Assembly: GCA_963920765.1 (NCBI GenBank) | Contig: OY987251.1 | Coordinates: 1,862,501 to 1,926,500, forward strand | Direction of reading: 5' to 3' | DNA from: Ulota crispa | Lineage: Eukaryota > Streptophyta > Bryopsida > Orthotrichales > Orthotrichaceae | DNA length: 64,000 nucleotides | Part shown: piece after piece, positions 1-11,445 of the stretch | Numbering within the stretch: position 1 is the stretch's first letter | Layout: each line of letters starts with the position of its first letter | The notes under the pieces: model-generated | What the model was told of the DNA's origin: nothing | The model's input: only the letters and a program-made list of their open reading frames with translations | Database searches by the model: none | Made by a program: the position numbers and the translations under genes

Positions 1-888
1 TTAGTGCAGGTAGCTGCGCGTTGTTGTGTTGGGAAGAAAGACTAACCCCTGGATTTTATCTGATTCGGTTTCTAGAGCGTCATTGAGGTGGTTGAAAAAT
101 TGTGTGTATTGGAGGGTAGCTTTTGTTTGGGTTCATGATTGCAAGACTTTTGTGAGGAATAACCACCCTCAAACTGGGATCAATGGAGATGCAACGCTGA
201 TTGTACGCTAATTGACGGGTTGACAAGATTCCACTACAACTAGAAGTGGTGGTGAACAAAGAAACATGAGTCTTCTAGTTGTCCAGTTACTAATCTTAGC
301 AAAGGGAATTAGGGTCGGATAGGTCTGTCGTTGTAGTCAATCGAGATGGTAGGGATTTCTTGTGTAACTTGCTAGTCTAGATTGATTTTTGGATCTGTTG
401 TAAGGGAATACTTGCTTCTTGTTGTTTTTGTTTTCCTTGTTATTTTCTTTAAGTGGAATTTCAATCACTTTCATCTCTAGAAGGTTACTAAGGACTCAAA
501 GCATCCTTCCTTAAATTCAGAATAGTGGACCCTTCTAAAATAGAGACTAAACTTCTGAAATTGGTTATTTTAATTACTAGATTTGCATCTGGATCTGAGA
601 GAGGTATAGGGTTTTAGAACACTCCGTTTGGGTTGACGGATAGTCATAGTAGTTTATTTTGTTGGAAGATAAGATTGGAAGTTAAATATGACGTGAATAC
701 AGAACTTTTGATTTTTCATTTTGTGTGTGTGAGTGTGAATTAAAACAGATATGGAATTCATGTTCTGGTCATTTTCTTAGGAACTACAAATTAAATCTCT
801 GTGGAATGATACATGAGTCATCTACTTGGTGTTTTAGTCAATTTTAATGCTAACATGAGAATTAGTGCTTACTTGTGTTATAACAAAG
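1..888 (-). repeat. LTR-like repeat, probable 3' LTR of the adjacent chromovirus (cut by window edge)
   Basis: This stretch matches 56,041-56,729 in the same orientation over most of its length, with scattered substitutions and indels. Shared blocks include 'gcatccttcc', 'acatgagtcatct' and 'aagattgg'. On the minus strand its inner edge starts TGTTATAACACAAG, and the other copy starts TGTTGTCGCACAAG there. That is a TG-type LTR start lying directly after the chromodomain reading frame, which ends 26 bases inside the repeat. The left end is outside the window, so full length and target duplication are unknown. Calling it the chromovirus 3' LTR is inference from position; no second LTR was found right of the gag region. 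Confidence 0.6.
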
Positions 889-1130
889 AGCCCTAGGCTT
901 ATCTAGATAAAGTTGATGAAGCTTTTGTACCATTTTCAGGGCATTTGCAAGATTCTCGGCTGGATCCCAGGTTTGCTCGTTAATATTATAACCGCTCCAA
1001 TGCACAAAATACTTTAGTTTGCTCCACATTTGTGGTGAGTCTAACACTTTTTCCACTTTGTATTCTTCATGATTTTCAATTTTAACATTGGACGGTGGCA
1101 GTTGTATTCTTCCTGGAAAATGTGACTACC
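862..1130 (-). pseudogene. Integrase C-terminal tail plus chromodomain of chromovirus pol
   Basis: The minus-strand frame reads PGRIQLPPSNVKIE, the usual integrase tail, then EYKVEKVLDS and YFVHWSGY with a WDPAENL block. These are the conserved chromodomain blocks (aromatic residues Y, W and Y, then the ...TW-P-ENL helix). The frame is open for about 90 residues, ending at 862 inside the LTR-like repeat. In the family this domain steers integration towards methylated-histone chromatin. This is the best preserved part of the element. Confidence 0.85.
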
Positions 1131-1399
1131 GATAAGATTCTAAAAGAGATATATGAAAAATTTGATGTACTTTCATAGAAGCTGGGAGCTCAAAACAATG
1201 TGCCACTAGGTTGATCTGCTTCAAAATGACAAATGGTCCCAATCTTTGGTAGTCAAACTTGTTACTTGGCCGCTTGATCTTAATATTTTGTCAAAGAAGC
1301 CATATCTTATCTTTGATTTGAAAATTAGATATTTAATTGTGAAATTTGTTCACAATTATCTTATAAGACTTTTAAGCGGATTGTAGTTGAAGCTTCAAA

Positions 1400-2850
1400 A
1401 CATCTTGAATCTGCAATAATTGCTTTGCAATGTTGTCAACTGCTGGGTTACTATTCGCTTGTGAACTTAACAGATTAAGCTTTGGATGATAAGCATAATT
1501 GGAATAAAATAGTGTTTATTAAGTTGAAGCATAAAGTTTATTGTTATGTGCAAATTCCGCTAATGACAAATATGTGGTTTAGTTGTCTTGCTGATAGGTT
1601 ATGCTACATCGTAAATATTGCTCAATGACTTGATTTACTCGTTTTATTTCATAGTTAGTTTGAGGATGGAAAGTCAAAGAGAGATTGATATCTACCTTCA
1701 ATATTTCAAATAAATATCTCCAAAACTTTTATATGAATTGGAGTTTTTAATCCTTAAATTTTTCAACCAATTTTAAAGTGTTTTGAACCTCAATTTTGTA
1801 AGTTATGAAAGGGTGAAGCTTAAAAAATGATGAATTATTTTTAGACCAAAGTAACCATAAGATCTTATAGAAAGCTTAAGTCCTTATCATCTTTACAAAG
1901 TTTGGTATCAATTTGAGGGTTTGATTAGAAAATTATAACAAAAATGTAAAGGGTACTACAAGGAAACCAATGTTTTGGAGTAGTTGAAATTGTGCTTTGA
2001 TTGGCTTTTTGGGACACATGACATTTTAAAAAGTTGGCATCTTACGTTCATTCTCAAAGTAAACAAGTTCCACATGCATAGAATCAAGTCTTGTATTTTT
2101 AGAGTAAAAAATGAGTGAGAAAATGGTCTTGCAATAATGACCAATTTACCATTAAATTTCAAAAATTGTGAGTAAAATTGAAGACTTTTACAAATCTAGA
2201 GCCAAAATTTAACACTACAACTCCAAGACCACCCATGGTTTGAAAATTTCCTGTAAATTCAATGGTGACTCTTTTTTTGAATTTGAAAACACCCCTACAT
2301 AGCTAACTTGTTTATCTTTCAAATGAGACAAACTTCAAGTGACTCTTTACATTCCGAAAGTCATAAATAGCATTGCTAAAAATCAATTGACCCAATTTGG
2401 GTCGATGAAAAATTTAAAGATTAATCAGATACAATGTTGTCTAGTAACCGTGATCATAATGATATACATTATCAAAAAATAGTTTAATATATTTTCACTT
2501 GATGAAATCTACTTATAAAAGACAAAATGCGCCATCCTTGTAAACTGATCCACTACAACAAAGATGATATTGAATGAATCTAACAACAACAAATCTATAA
2601 TGAAATCCATAGAAATTGAATACTATGGCCGACATGAAATAGACGCTGGTTCTAAGAGTCTATAAAGGCAATACTGAAGATTCTTGGACTTAAAACGAAT
2701 GTTACTGTAAGATGTAAAAAAATCATTCACACCCTTCCACATTTTGGGCCACCAAAAATCCCTAGAAACAAGTTTAAAACTCTTGTTATATTCAAAATGA
2801 CTTGCGGTTATGAAGTCACGACAAAATTAATGAACATAAAATTGTGTTTG
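1400..2850 (-). pseudogene. Integrase zinc-binding and catalytic core, decayed
   Basis: Minus-strand translation shows the HHCC-domain context (HFEYNKSFKLVSRDFWWPK near 2.73-2.80 kb), then ISMDFII and FVVVDQFTRMAHF near 2.52-2.61 kb, the first-aspartate region of the DDE core. Near 1.63-1.67 kb is HPQTNYEIKRVNQ, the usual HPQTDGQ-E-N block with the catalytic-glutamate region altered (DGQTE read as NYEIK), followed by YLSLAEFAHNN. Several frame changes and stops interrupt it, so no active integrase can be made. Confidence 0.78.
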
Positions 2851-4129
2851 TCCTTCTGGGATGAATAGACATTCTTTAAAATATAACAAATCTTCATTCA
2901 TCGTAAAGTTGTCTTCTTTATTAAGGCAACATTTGATATTAAGGGCTTCACAATTCTCAGTAGTTGCAACGTATATTTGGTTGAAAAAGTCACCATCAAT
3001 AAATAATGATATAACGGTAGTGCAAAGGCAAAATAGTTCTAGTTTCAACAAAATTTTGCAGTGTTGATCATATGTTGTTTCTCCAACTATGCACGCAAGA
3101 TACAATTTCTTTGATAAAGCATCCGATAGTTTTTGTTGCTTTCTCGGTCAATACGTGATAATAAAATCAAATTAGGATAGCAACATATTCCATTGAACTT
3201 GATGCCAATTTAAAACAGAAAATAACATGAAATACTCAAAATTCTTGTGATCTATATAAACAATAACTGGGTGCGCAGCTCCTTCAAAAAAATGATGTCA
3301 TTTTTAAAAAGAATCCACAATATCAAAAAATTCTTTATCGTGAATCTCATAATTAATCTTGGTAGCAAAAAATTTTTGCGAGTAGATGGCAATTGGGTGA
3401 ATGCATGGTTGAATGGCTCAAAAACATGACAAATCATAAAAAATTACACACACTCAATTTTCAAATGCCAAATTGGTATGTTGAAAATTTTCAAAAAAAA
3501 AAAATCCATTGCAAAGACTTAAACTTTATTGTAACTACAACAATGTTGTTCAGTTTCTTTTTTAGCATTTTATGGAGATGTGGAGGACTTTTGAAAAAAC
3601 GTGAGTGTGACATTTCTGTTGTCTGCAAGTTTTTCAAGGACATTTTAAAGATCATTTAGTTACCTAAAAGAATACAAAGGATTATGATTCTAGTGGATTT
3701 TTGGATAAAATTTTAAGAAATTATAATCTTGTTTTGTAAATGTGTATAGAATGTTTGCAAAGGACTTTTTAAGGCTTTTTTAAACATTCAATTTTATGAG
3801 TTCTTTTTCTTTTTTTTTTTTATTTTCTAATTATTTCTTTGCAACTTGAGTATTTTTCTAAGTTCTAGAAGTGCTTTTAGTGATAAGGACTTTTTGAATA
3901 ACTTTGTTTGATTTAAATCTAAACCCTAGAATATAGCCTGCAGTAGATAATTTTAAAAAGAACAAATCCGGAGATATCGGAACATTGGATTGAGTTTATA
4001 AATCCATTATAAACATGAAAAGGCTGTTTAGCCGCCATGACACTTGATGCAATTACAAACTAACAATTGAATCAAAATCCTTAAACCCATTTAAAAGACT
4101 TTGTAAATAGAGATTTTTGCCAGAATTGA

Positions 4130-5110
4130 GCCACTCAATCTTGGATTCACCAGTTGGATGAAGTTTTTTGTCTTCGCCCAATTGTGAAAGTACAACTTCC
4201 AAAGCAAAATTTGAGGCATTAATTTCCAAATAAAATGAATTTAAAAAATCTAGTTGTACTAAAATTATAGTGGTAATAAATGCGGTCTTTAAATCTTGAA
4301 AAACTTTCTCCGCTAGGGGTCTCCAGTCAAGCCTATCTTTGCTTGTTAACCAAGTGAGCGGAGCATCAACCTGAGAATAATTCTTGATGAAGACCTAATA
4401 AAAGTTAGCAAAACTAATAAAACATTGTATATCTCTAATAGTCTTTGGAACTTTCCAACACAAGATAATTTTCACTTTCTTGGAATCTGTTTTCAAGCCT
4501 TTTGTAGTTGCAATGAAATCCAAAAATTCCATTTCAGTTCAATGAAATAATCACTTCTCTAATTTGACGTAGAGTCTTTATTTGCGTAATTTTTAAAAAC
4601 TAAACAAACGTCATTTCTACGATCTTCTTCATTTTTGGAAAATATTAATATATCATCCAAATAGATGACAATAAAGTTGTCAAAATACTCTTGAAAGATG
4701 TCATTCATCATGTGCTGAAAGACTGAACATTTAGACATTTGTAAAACCAAAAGACATGATATTGTACTCGAAATGACCATATCTTATACAAAAAGCTGTT
4801 TTCTATCCGTCATCTTCTTTGATTTGTACGGGGTTATAAACTCTCTGTATGTCAGTTTTAGTAAAAATCTTTGCACATCTGAGTTGATCTAAAAGTCCAA
4901 AGATTAAAAGTAATGGATGGTGATTTTTTTTTGTTATTTTGTTGAGCCCTTGATAATCCACATACATTCGTAAAGAGCTATCCTTCTTTTTTACAAATAG
5001 AATGGGTATTCCAACAAATGATTTGAAGTGACAAATGAAGTTTTTGACAAAATTCTTGTCAGTATACTTCCGTAATTCTGCTAATTCCATTTGCAATAAG
5101 TTGTAAATTG
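4130..5110 (-). pseudogene. Reverse transcriptase and RNase H remnants
   Basis: The open minus-strand segment 5096-4803 carries VGIPILFVKKKDSSLRM and YVDYQGLNKI, RT fingers/palm blocks. After a short scrambled stretch, 4780-4559 carries FQHMMNDIF and the catalytic YLDD at 4652-4663, followed by ILIFSKNEE. RNase H follows at about 4.38-4.13 kb with APLTWL and LEINASNFALEVVLSQLGE. There the first catalytic aspartate of the usual (L)EIDAS block reads N, so RNase H would be dead even without the frameshifts. Confidence 0.85.
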
Positions 5111-5639
5111 GGCTAAAAGGAGGTCACGCTTATTTTTCCAAGTTTATAGCACAATCGTAAGAACGATGCTCTAGTAGTATGTCAGCATTTTTCTTTTAAA
5201 AAATCTCTTCAAAATCTTTGTACTGCTCTAAGATATTAGCTATTGTGGTATTTTTTTTATTAATTGAAACCACATAAATAACAAGTAGTGTATCTTCTTT
5301 AGATATATTTACAAATGCTTTTGCTCCAAATCTCCAATGAATAGAAGTTTCTTCATTGACGATTTGCTAATTTGTTTGCTAACAAGTTTTTCAACATGTT
5401 ATGTAATAGGTTTACTGACTGCATAATTTTTTAGGAAAATCATCTTTTGTAATTTCCAGTCTACTGATAGATTGTATTTTTTTAACCACAAAAGATCAAA
5501 AATAACAAATTTTGACGGGTTTTAATGACATTGAAGATAATTTGGCTATTATGGCTTTCAAATGTCACCTCTAAAAGCATTGTCTCATATGTGACACTGC
5601 CAAAAGATAAATATCATCCATCTATCACTTCTACATAGA

Positions 5640-5770
5640 AAGGTTGAAATTTCTAAACTAAAAAAAATCTCTGATTCTTCTCAAATTCTTCATCTAAAAA
5701 ACAAACAGATGCTCCTAAATCTAATAGAGCAATGATTTTAATTTTTTGAAAACCAATAGATAAGGAAATG
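5640..5770 (-). pseudogene. Retroelement aspartic protease remnant
   Basis: The minus strand reads IIALLDLGASVCFLDEEF. It matches the Ty3/gypsy protease block AL-DSGAS-CFIDE-F, except that the active-site serine after the catalytic D is leucine (codons 5710-5721). The surrounding frame is broken. It sits between the zinc knuckle and RT, as expected. Confidence 0.72.
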
Positions 5771-5915
5771 ATAATACAAGAAGCAATTTAAGCTAAAAAA
5801 AAGAATCTAAGTGTTGTTGCAAAATCAAAATATTCAGCCGCACGATTCATGTTGTGACTGAGTATCTTTATTTTCCTGGACGATGGCAGCTTTGATCTTG
5901 ACAATATGTTGACTT

Positions 5916-6810
5916 TGTTTCTTTGGGCAACTACAGACTATGTAGCCTTCCTCGCCACAATATAAATATAGTCATTTCTCTATGTGATATTTCTTTTCAT
6001 CTGGAAGGAAATGCTTGATACGTATTGTGTCAATTTGCATGTTTATAATCTCTGAATACAAAATCAGACTACTTGTTAATATAGATGAGATATGACAAGT
6101 CATCTATTTTTTGCTAGAGTTTGATTTTGACGATATTAGAATAGTCGATTGTCGCACTTAATAGCTTGAATAATTGCTTCATTCAACATTACTGGATCAA
6201 AAAGTGATAAAAGTAAATATTCCACAATATCTTTCTATCCCCAATAAAATTGACTCATAAGGGCTATTTCATTCAAATTGATGTTGCACGCATATTATCT
6301 AAATTTTTAGGTGTAAGCTGATGCAAAAAGTGTCATTTGTTGTAAGGACCAAATTTGGTTGTTACCCAATAAACCTTGTTGTGTTCACCAAACGATTCTG
6401 CAAAAGCCCCAAAAAAAGTGTCAAAGTTGTTCAAAACAAGTGAATCCTTCTTGAATAATGGAACAAACCATAATAAAACTTATCTTGTAAGTAACATTCC
6501 AATCAATCCAATTCATGATTTTTGTATTAGGTAGCATCTCAATTGTAAAGCAATTATCAATTGAATTTAATTGACAAATCCTCGAAACTTGGAGTGCCTG
6601 CCATTGAATTTCTCAAAAAGACTAATACAAGGTTCTTTGTGTTGTGGTGGTGGTGGTAGATCTTGTCAAACCATAAGTAGAGCTCTTCTCTCCGGATTGG
6701 CTAGAAATTGGCTTTGTTGAAGACCACCAATGACCATGGTTGTTATATTGAACATTGGGCTGCCCGTCCGCATGCTTGCTCGTACGCTCGAAGTACCCGA
6801 TTGAAGTCAT
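5916..6810 (-). pseudogene. Gag remnant with degenerate CCHC zinc knuckle
   Basis: At 5916-5962 the minus strand encodes YCGEEGYIVCSCPKK. This is a CX2CX4HX4C nucleocapsid knuckle with the first cysteine lost and the histidine replaced by tyrosine. Upstream (higher coordinates), 6810-6622 is open for 62 codons (MTSIGYFERTSKHADG...), compatible with a gag N-terminal region. The capsid part between 6.0 and 6.6 kb is too broken for domain assignment. Confidence 0.6.
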
Positions 6811-7723
6811 GATCCGTCCGTTGAAGTCAACTCATTGTTGACTATAAAAAACTATACAAAATGATAAAAAACTTACTTTGTACATGCTAGTGACACTCAT
6901 TGTTGCCAACACAGTCAAATGTAAATCTAAAGCCATATTATATAGTGAAAATGAAAATAGTGATTTGATTCCTTTCTTTTTGGGTCAAAAACCCTAAAAA
7001 CGTGAGCGGATGAACATGTTTGTCCGTGCTGTCTGATTTGTCTGTCCACTTGTGCTGTTTGACAGCCTAAACTTGCCCAAAGTAATTACGCTGCCAATAA
7101 CTCTTTCAATTGTTGTGGTCCAGTTTGACAACGTAGTGATAGCATTGTTGATAGCCTCTAACTTAGACTCAACAGATTTGGATTCAATAAAATCCTAAGA
7201 TTTAGCCATATTAAAAGACAAAAAATAACAAAAAATATGAAATGAAATATTGGCTTAGAGGGGGTAAATTGCAACCTTTAAACCTTTAAACTTACAAAGA
7301 GAAGGGATGTCTGCAACTTTCACAAGAAGAACAAGACACAAATGTTGTAACAAATGAGATATTAGATTAGCGGGATTAAACCGCAACCTCTAACAAGGAT
7401 TTTGATACTCAAATGAGGTCAATCTCAACAAATCGTCGGGACATAAAAATATAAAAATACTTAATAAGAATTGGATATGTATTCATATTCAAGAAAGATG
7501 AACAAATAACAAAAGAGGTGAACAATGGCTCCAAAAGATATGTTGTCAAGACTGAAGAACTCTTCAGTCTTGACTTTTATATATACTCTAAACTAAAGTA
7601 AAAGAAAGTCCAAAGTAAAAGAAACCTAAAGTATAAAAATTTAGAAGGTTCTAAGAGTAACGTCCCTAACAAATGCGGACGTCATCAATGGCGACCTTGG
7701 GTTGGCACATGTGCAAGTTTTGT
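6811..7723. other. No gene seen; flank of the chromovirus
   Basis: AT-rich sequence without a supported gene. A short perfect hairpin (GACTGAAGAACTCTTCAGTC, 7551-7570) is the only local structure noted. A 5' LTR or a tRNA primer-binding site was looked for here and not recognised. Confidence 0.5.
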
Positions 7724-7935
7724 TTAGGCAACCGTGGATCCAACACCAAGGCCGACCTCGAGTCTCAAGTCAAAAGCAATTGCAGGTCCCAAAATCAAAG
7801 CAAGCACAAGTAGATTTAGGGCGACTGCGGGTTTCATGGGAGGGGCAATTGTGGGTCTCACAAGAGGGGCAAGTTGAGGTCTCATTGGAGAGGCAAGTGC
7901 AAGTCTTATGAAAGGGGCAAGTGCGAGACTTAGGT
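7724..7935. repeat. 24-bp minisatellite, about eight degenerate units
   Basis: Units of 24 bp with a core like CAAGTGCGGGTCTCA(N)GAGGGG run head to tail. The last five units, from about 7823, are the clearest. Because 24 is a multiple of three, both strands stay open and read as 8-residue repeats (QV-VS-EG on plus, L-APL-RP on minus). The open frames at 7702-7911 (+) and 7975-7724 (-) are therefore a consequence of the period, not evidence for a gene. It is GC-richer than its surroundings. Confidence 0.75.
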
Positions 7936-7975
7936 CACGGCAAGCTTTAATCCTTAGATGCCTAGGGCACCACAT

Positions 7976-9797
7976 TTTGGTGCCCGCAATGGCACAATAT
8001 AGTAAATTTTAATAAAAATTAACTAAGCCAGGATTTTACTATTTAGTATTTTAGAATCATTAACATTGAAGTCAAGTTTTAGCATCAATAACCCAATTTT
8101 GAAAATTATTGGTTACTGATTCTCTATAAAAGATTCTATGCATAGGTGTCATTTGCAATCTTTACTTTCTTAGATGAAAGCTCATGAAAATGAGCCTCAA
8201 ATAATTCAAATTAGAGATTCATTTTAAACAAATGTAACAAGGATTTCAAAAAGCCATAAATAAATTGGGGTTATGTATATTATGCCCTTTGACATAATAA
8301 ATTTTTGGTGACCAAATTGTTTTGATTTGACATGTAAAAAGGGGCTGATAGGCTTGAAGTCATTTTTGCAATTTTAACACCTTCTTGGTTAAGCATTATA
8401 ATCTTTCAATCCATAAGCGCTATTGTTCTTATTTCTTTTTCTATGTGATGTGTAACATATATAGTTTGAATCTATACAATTACAACTTTTTTTTAATGAT
8501 ACAACAAATCAAAATGTCTTCTTCTTGTTTAGTTTAGAGCAAATTTCAAGAAGCTCAAAATAAGCCTGACATGTAGGGGTAAACTTTTGTTTTTTGCAGT
8601 GTAATGTAGCTTGCACCTAGTAATGCAAAAAAGTAAAGAGAATTTACCTATTATTTAACAAACAAATGATTAGCCGGAGTTCATTAAAAAGGCTACTAAT
8701 ATAAGCTACTTCAATCCACAATATAACTTACTAGGTTTAAGGTCAAGTAGGATGTGGAGCTTTTATCCAATTTTTCACTATACAATATTTTCTAAAGAAA
8801 TATAGTTGAAACTTGGAACTGACATTTGGAAGGTGTTGACATGTAGTAAGCATTCACCTTTTCTTTAAAGTTTAAAGGATTCATAGAAAGAAATACCAAG
8901 GTGTTGTGTATTATTGTATAAGTCCAGAAAGTCAATTTTGTAGAAGTTCCATTGTAAAGAATGCAAATAAATATTTTTGTGCTTCACTTGGTAATCTATT
9001 GTCATTCCACAAAGCACTTACAACTTACAAATGATCTCCTTCACTCATTTAGTTCCCTTTTTGCTTTTTTTGTTGGACATAATACCAATCTATATATTTT
9101 TGTGACATTTGTCACTGCTATTTTTTTCCAACATTTGAAACTAGAATATTTGTAAGAGATTAGGGCTCTTTTTCTATGCTCCATATGTTCCAAATATAGA
9201 AAATTGCAAGTTTAGTCTCCTTAATTTGTGTATTTGTCTTATATGATCACCTTCATGAAGTTTAGAAAATGCTAAATTCTTTTTTTTGCTACAACATTTA
9301 GCCTAAAACTAATATAACAATGCAATTCAACAATAGCAATAGAGATTTTAGAGATTAAAAAAATCCATATTTTCAAAAACTCTAATTACTCATACGTACT
9401 AGAAGGAGGTACAGGATTGACTTCAACACTTGCGTAAAATTTCTACATCTTTGGTTGTATTAAATTTGCAAAAATCAACATACCAAACTTTAATCATTGC
9501 TATTTAATTTAAACATTACCATACATAAGAAGACACTACAAAAAACCCAACCTATTCTATTTGGTTGTGTACTTTAGCTATAAATATATATGCATTGACA
9601 AAAAAAGATTGTTGATGCTAACAATTGTATTTATTGCCTCTACATGTGTAATGCTATAATTCTACTATTTATAGGGTGAACATACCATTGCTAGCTACTT
9701 CATCTATATCAAGATCCGTGTCGTCACGTAGTGAATCTGTGCTCACGTAATTGCCAAAGCTTTGGTTCTTGTCCTCCCCTCTTGGTATTGGTATTTG
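7976..9797. other. AT-rich intergenic, nothing assigned
   Basis: About 1.8 kb of low-complexity AT-rich sequence. No coding family, tandem array or clear terminal inverted repeat was recognised on either strand. Confidence 0.5.
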
Positions 9798-11445
9798 CTA
9801 CAGCTTTTGTTCTATCTCAGAATTTAGATTCCGCACCTCAGCGTCTATATCATTTCCTACTTGAGTGCACACCAAATGTTTTGTTACCCTTGATGTATCA
9901 TTAATTCCATCAATGTTGGATCTTGGATGTCGCATAGCTCCTTCACTTGCTTGTCCAAGGTTTGTGGTGGAATTACTTGCACCTATGATAAACTGTTGGA
10001 CAACTTGGTTGGGGTGTTTACGATTACGATGGGTCTTGTCATCCGTTTTCTTGATACGTTTTTTTGATTTACGTGCATGCGCTCCCAATGACAATTTTCC
10101 AAGGACCAACCTTGATGATGGCTGAGTGGGTTGAGGGGCAGAGCCACGGACTTCCTCATCAACATTTTGCATTGGACCTTCATTCCTCTCTAGCGCTGTT
10201 GAATTTGTTGGAATAGACCTTCTAATGCTAGCAATGGCTGTGGTTGCTCCCTCCTGATTGGAAGACGTGTTATGTTTGCTTTTGCATCATGTTCCGGAGA
10301 GTTCTCAATGGCAAATTGTCATCATCTATTTATGCTATTCCTAGAGTGCAATGTACTGTAGAGGCTAGACAACCTACATGCTCAATCACTTCTTTGCGTA
10401 TTGCCATCACTTGCCTTTCAATTTCTACAATAACTGCCATGGCAATTGTTTGTGCGCTTTGGCGAGTTGCTAGTTTGCTCAAGGACGGAAGAGTTGGCAT
10501 GAGAGATATGGCATGCTCCTCTTTTGGTGGCGCTGGAATGTTTGCAGCTTCTATGTTCTCCTTTGGAGTTCTTGCCCTCAATGGCAGGGAATTTATAATT
10601 GGAAATGCATTCCAAGTAGAGACTTGGGGCCGGTCGTTTGTGCAGTGCTCTTCCTCCTCTGACAAATTGTTTTCATCAACGCCACCAACAAATGTGTTTG
10701 TGTACTATCATTGACGTTGTACTTGTCTCTCTAATGTTGGGTTTAGTCTAGCCCATATACTTCTATCCAAACGTTCCTCCACGTCCCTACAATAATTTTC
10801 TTGGCGCTCGACGGTTTGCACAAGTTCATCATCAGATCTTGAGAACACTTGCTCCTTGTTCTCTTCATCCATATCTGCATCCTCCAAATATTTCTCATAA
10901 AAATCAGTTAGGTTTTTCCCACATTTCTCTCTATCGAGTATTTTGTTGGCATAAATATACATTAATGCCTCCGCCTTGGATATAGTCAAGCAGTTCCGCA
11001 CTTTAGTGTGCACAAACAAGTACATGCTCCAATTCCTTTCATATGATGATGCAAAATATTTCAAAGACAAAATTCTCTTAGCGATTCTTGGAAGAGCTTT
11101 TCCGCCCACATGATTCCACCACTAATGAGGCAATAATTTATAGCGGGTGATGTCAAGTGCCTCTTGCAAGGGGTTGAGCGGGCCTATCTTTTCTTTAAAT
11201 TCTGTCAACTTGCTCACTGTATCATCTTTCAACAATCCCAATGGCCCCCTTAGATTTTGTATAACTCGATTCAAGGCACGCTTGGCCTTGCCATTGTGAT
11301 GAATGATTACTACATCAGCCAAATACATGTTAAGTAGTGCACCGGCAAAGTAAAGGTTAGTGTGCATCAATTTCCATCAAGTGTCAAATTGCTTCTTGAA
11401 TTTTGCTGCTGTTGCATCATCTAGAAAAAAAGGCTCATCCCTAAG
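9798..11445 (-). pseudogene. hAT-superfamily transposase, C-terminal half, pseudogene
   Basis: Minus strand. The frame from about 11,445 to 10,711 encodes the hAT C-terminal dimerisation region: MHTNLYFAGALLNMYL, then WWNHVGGKALPRIAKRIL and YERNWSMYLFVHTKVRN, matching the family signature (W-----YG--P-L---A-RIL-----S--ERNWS----IHTKKRN-L). It is interrupted by TGA at 11377-11379 and TAG at 11122-11124, both in frame. TGA at 10708 ends the block. The same frame reopens at 10692-10330 with an acidic VDENNLSEEEEH start. A shifted frame (about 10,262-9798) adds a basic, Ser/Thr-rich tail. N-terminal zinc finger and catalytic residues are absent or unrecognised, so it is a truncated dead copy. Confidence 0.72.

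Larger units (their letters stand above)
862..6810 (-). mobile_element. Degenerate Ty3/gypsy chromovirus (gag-pol with chromodomain)
   Basis: Reading the minus strand gives remains of every domain in canonical Ty3/gypsy order: gag (about 6.8-6.0 kb), CCHC knuckle (5.92-5.96), aspartic protease (about 5.7), reverse transcriptase (5.1-4.56), RNase H (4.4-4.1), integrase (2.85-1.1) and a C-terminal chromodomain (1.09-0.86). RNase H before integrase, plus the chromodomain, places it in the chromoviruses. Dozens of stops and frameshifts break the frame, so it is an old dead copy. A 5' LTR is not recognisable right of 6.8 kb, so the 5' end is probably truncated or too diverged to see. Confidence 0.88.

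Noticed and set aside
6622..7060. 5' LTR and primer-binding site of the chromovirus
   Set aside because: No sequence related to 1-888 and no tRNA-complementary site could be seen; recorded as missing rather than annotated.
10244..10714. 156-codon plus-strand open frame
   Set aside because: Antisense shadow of the hAT transposase tail on the minus strand.
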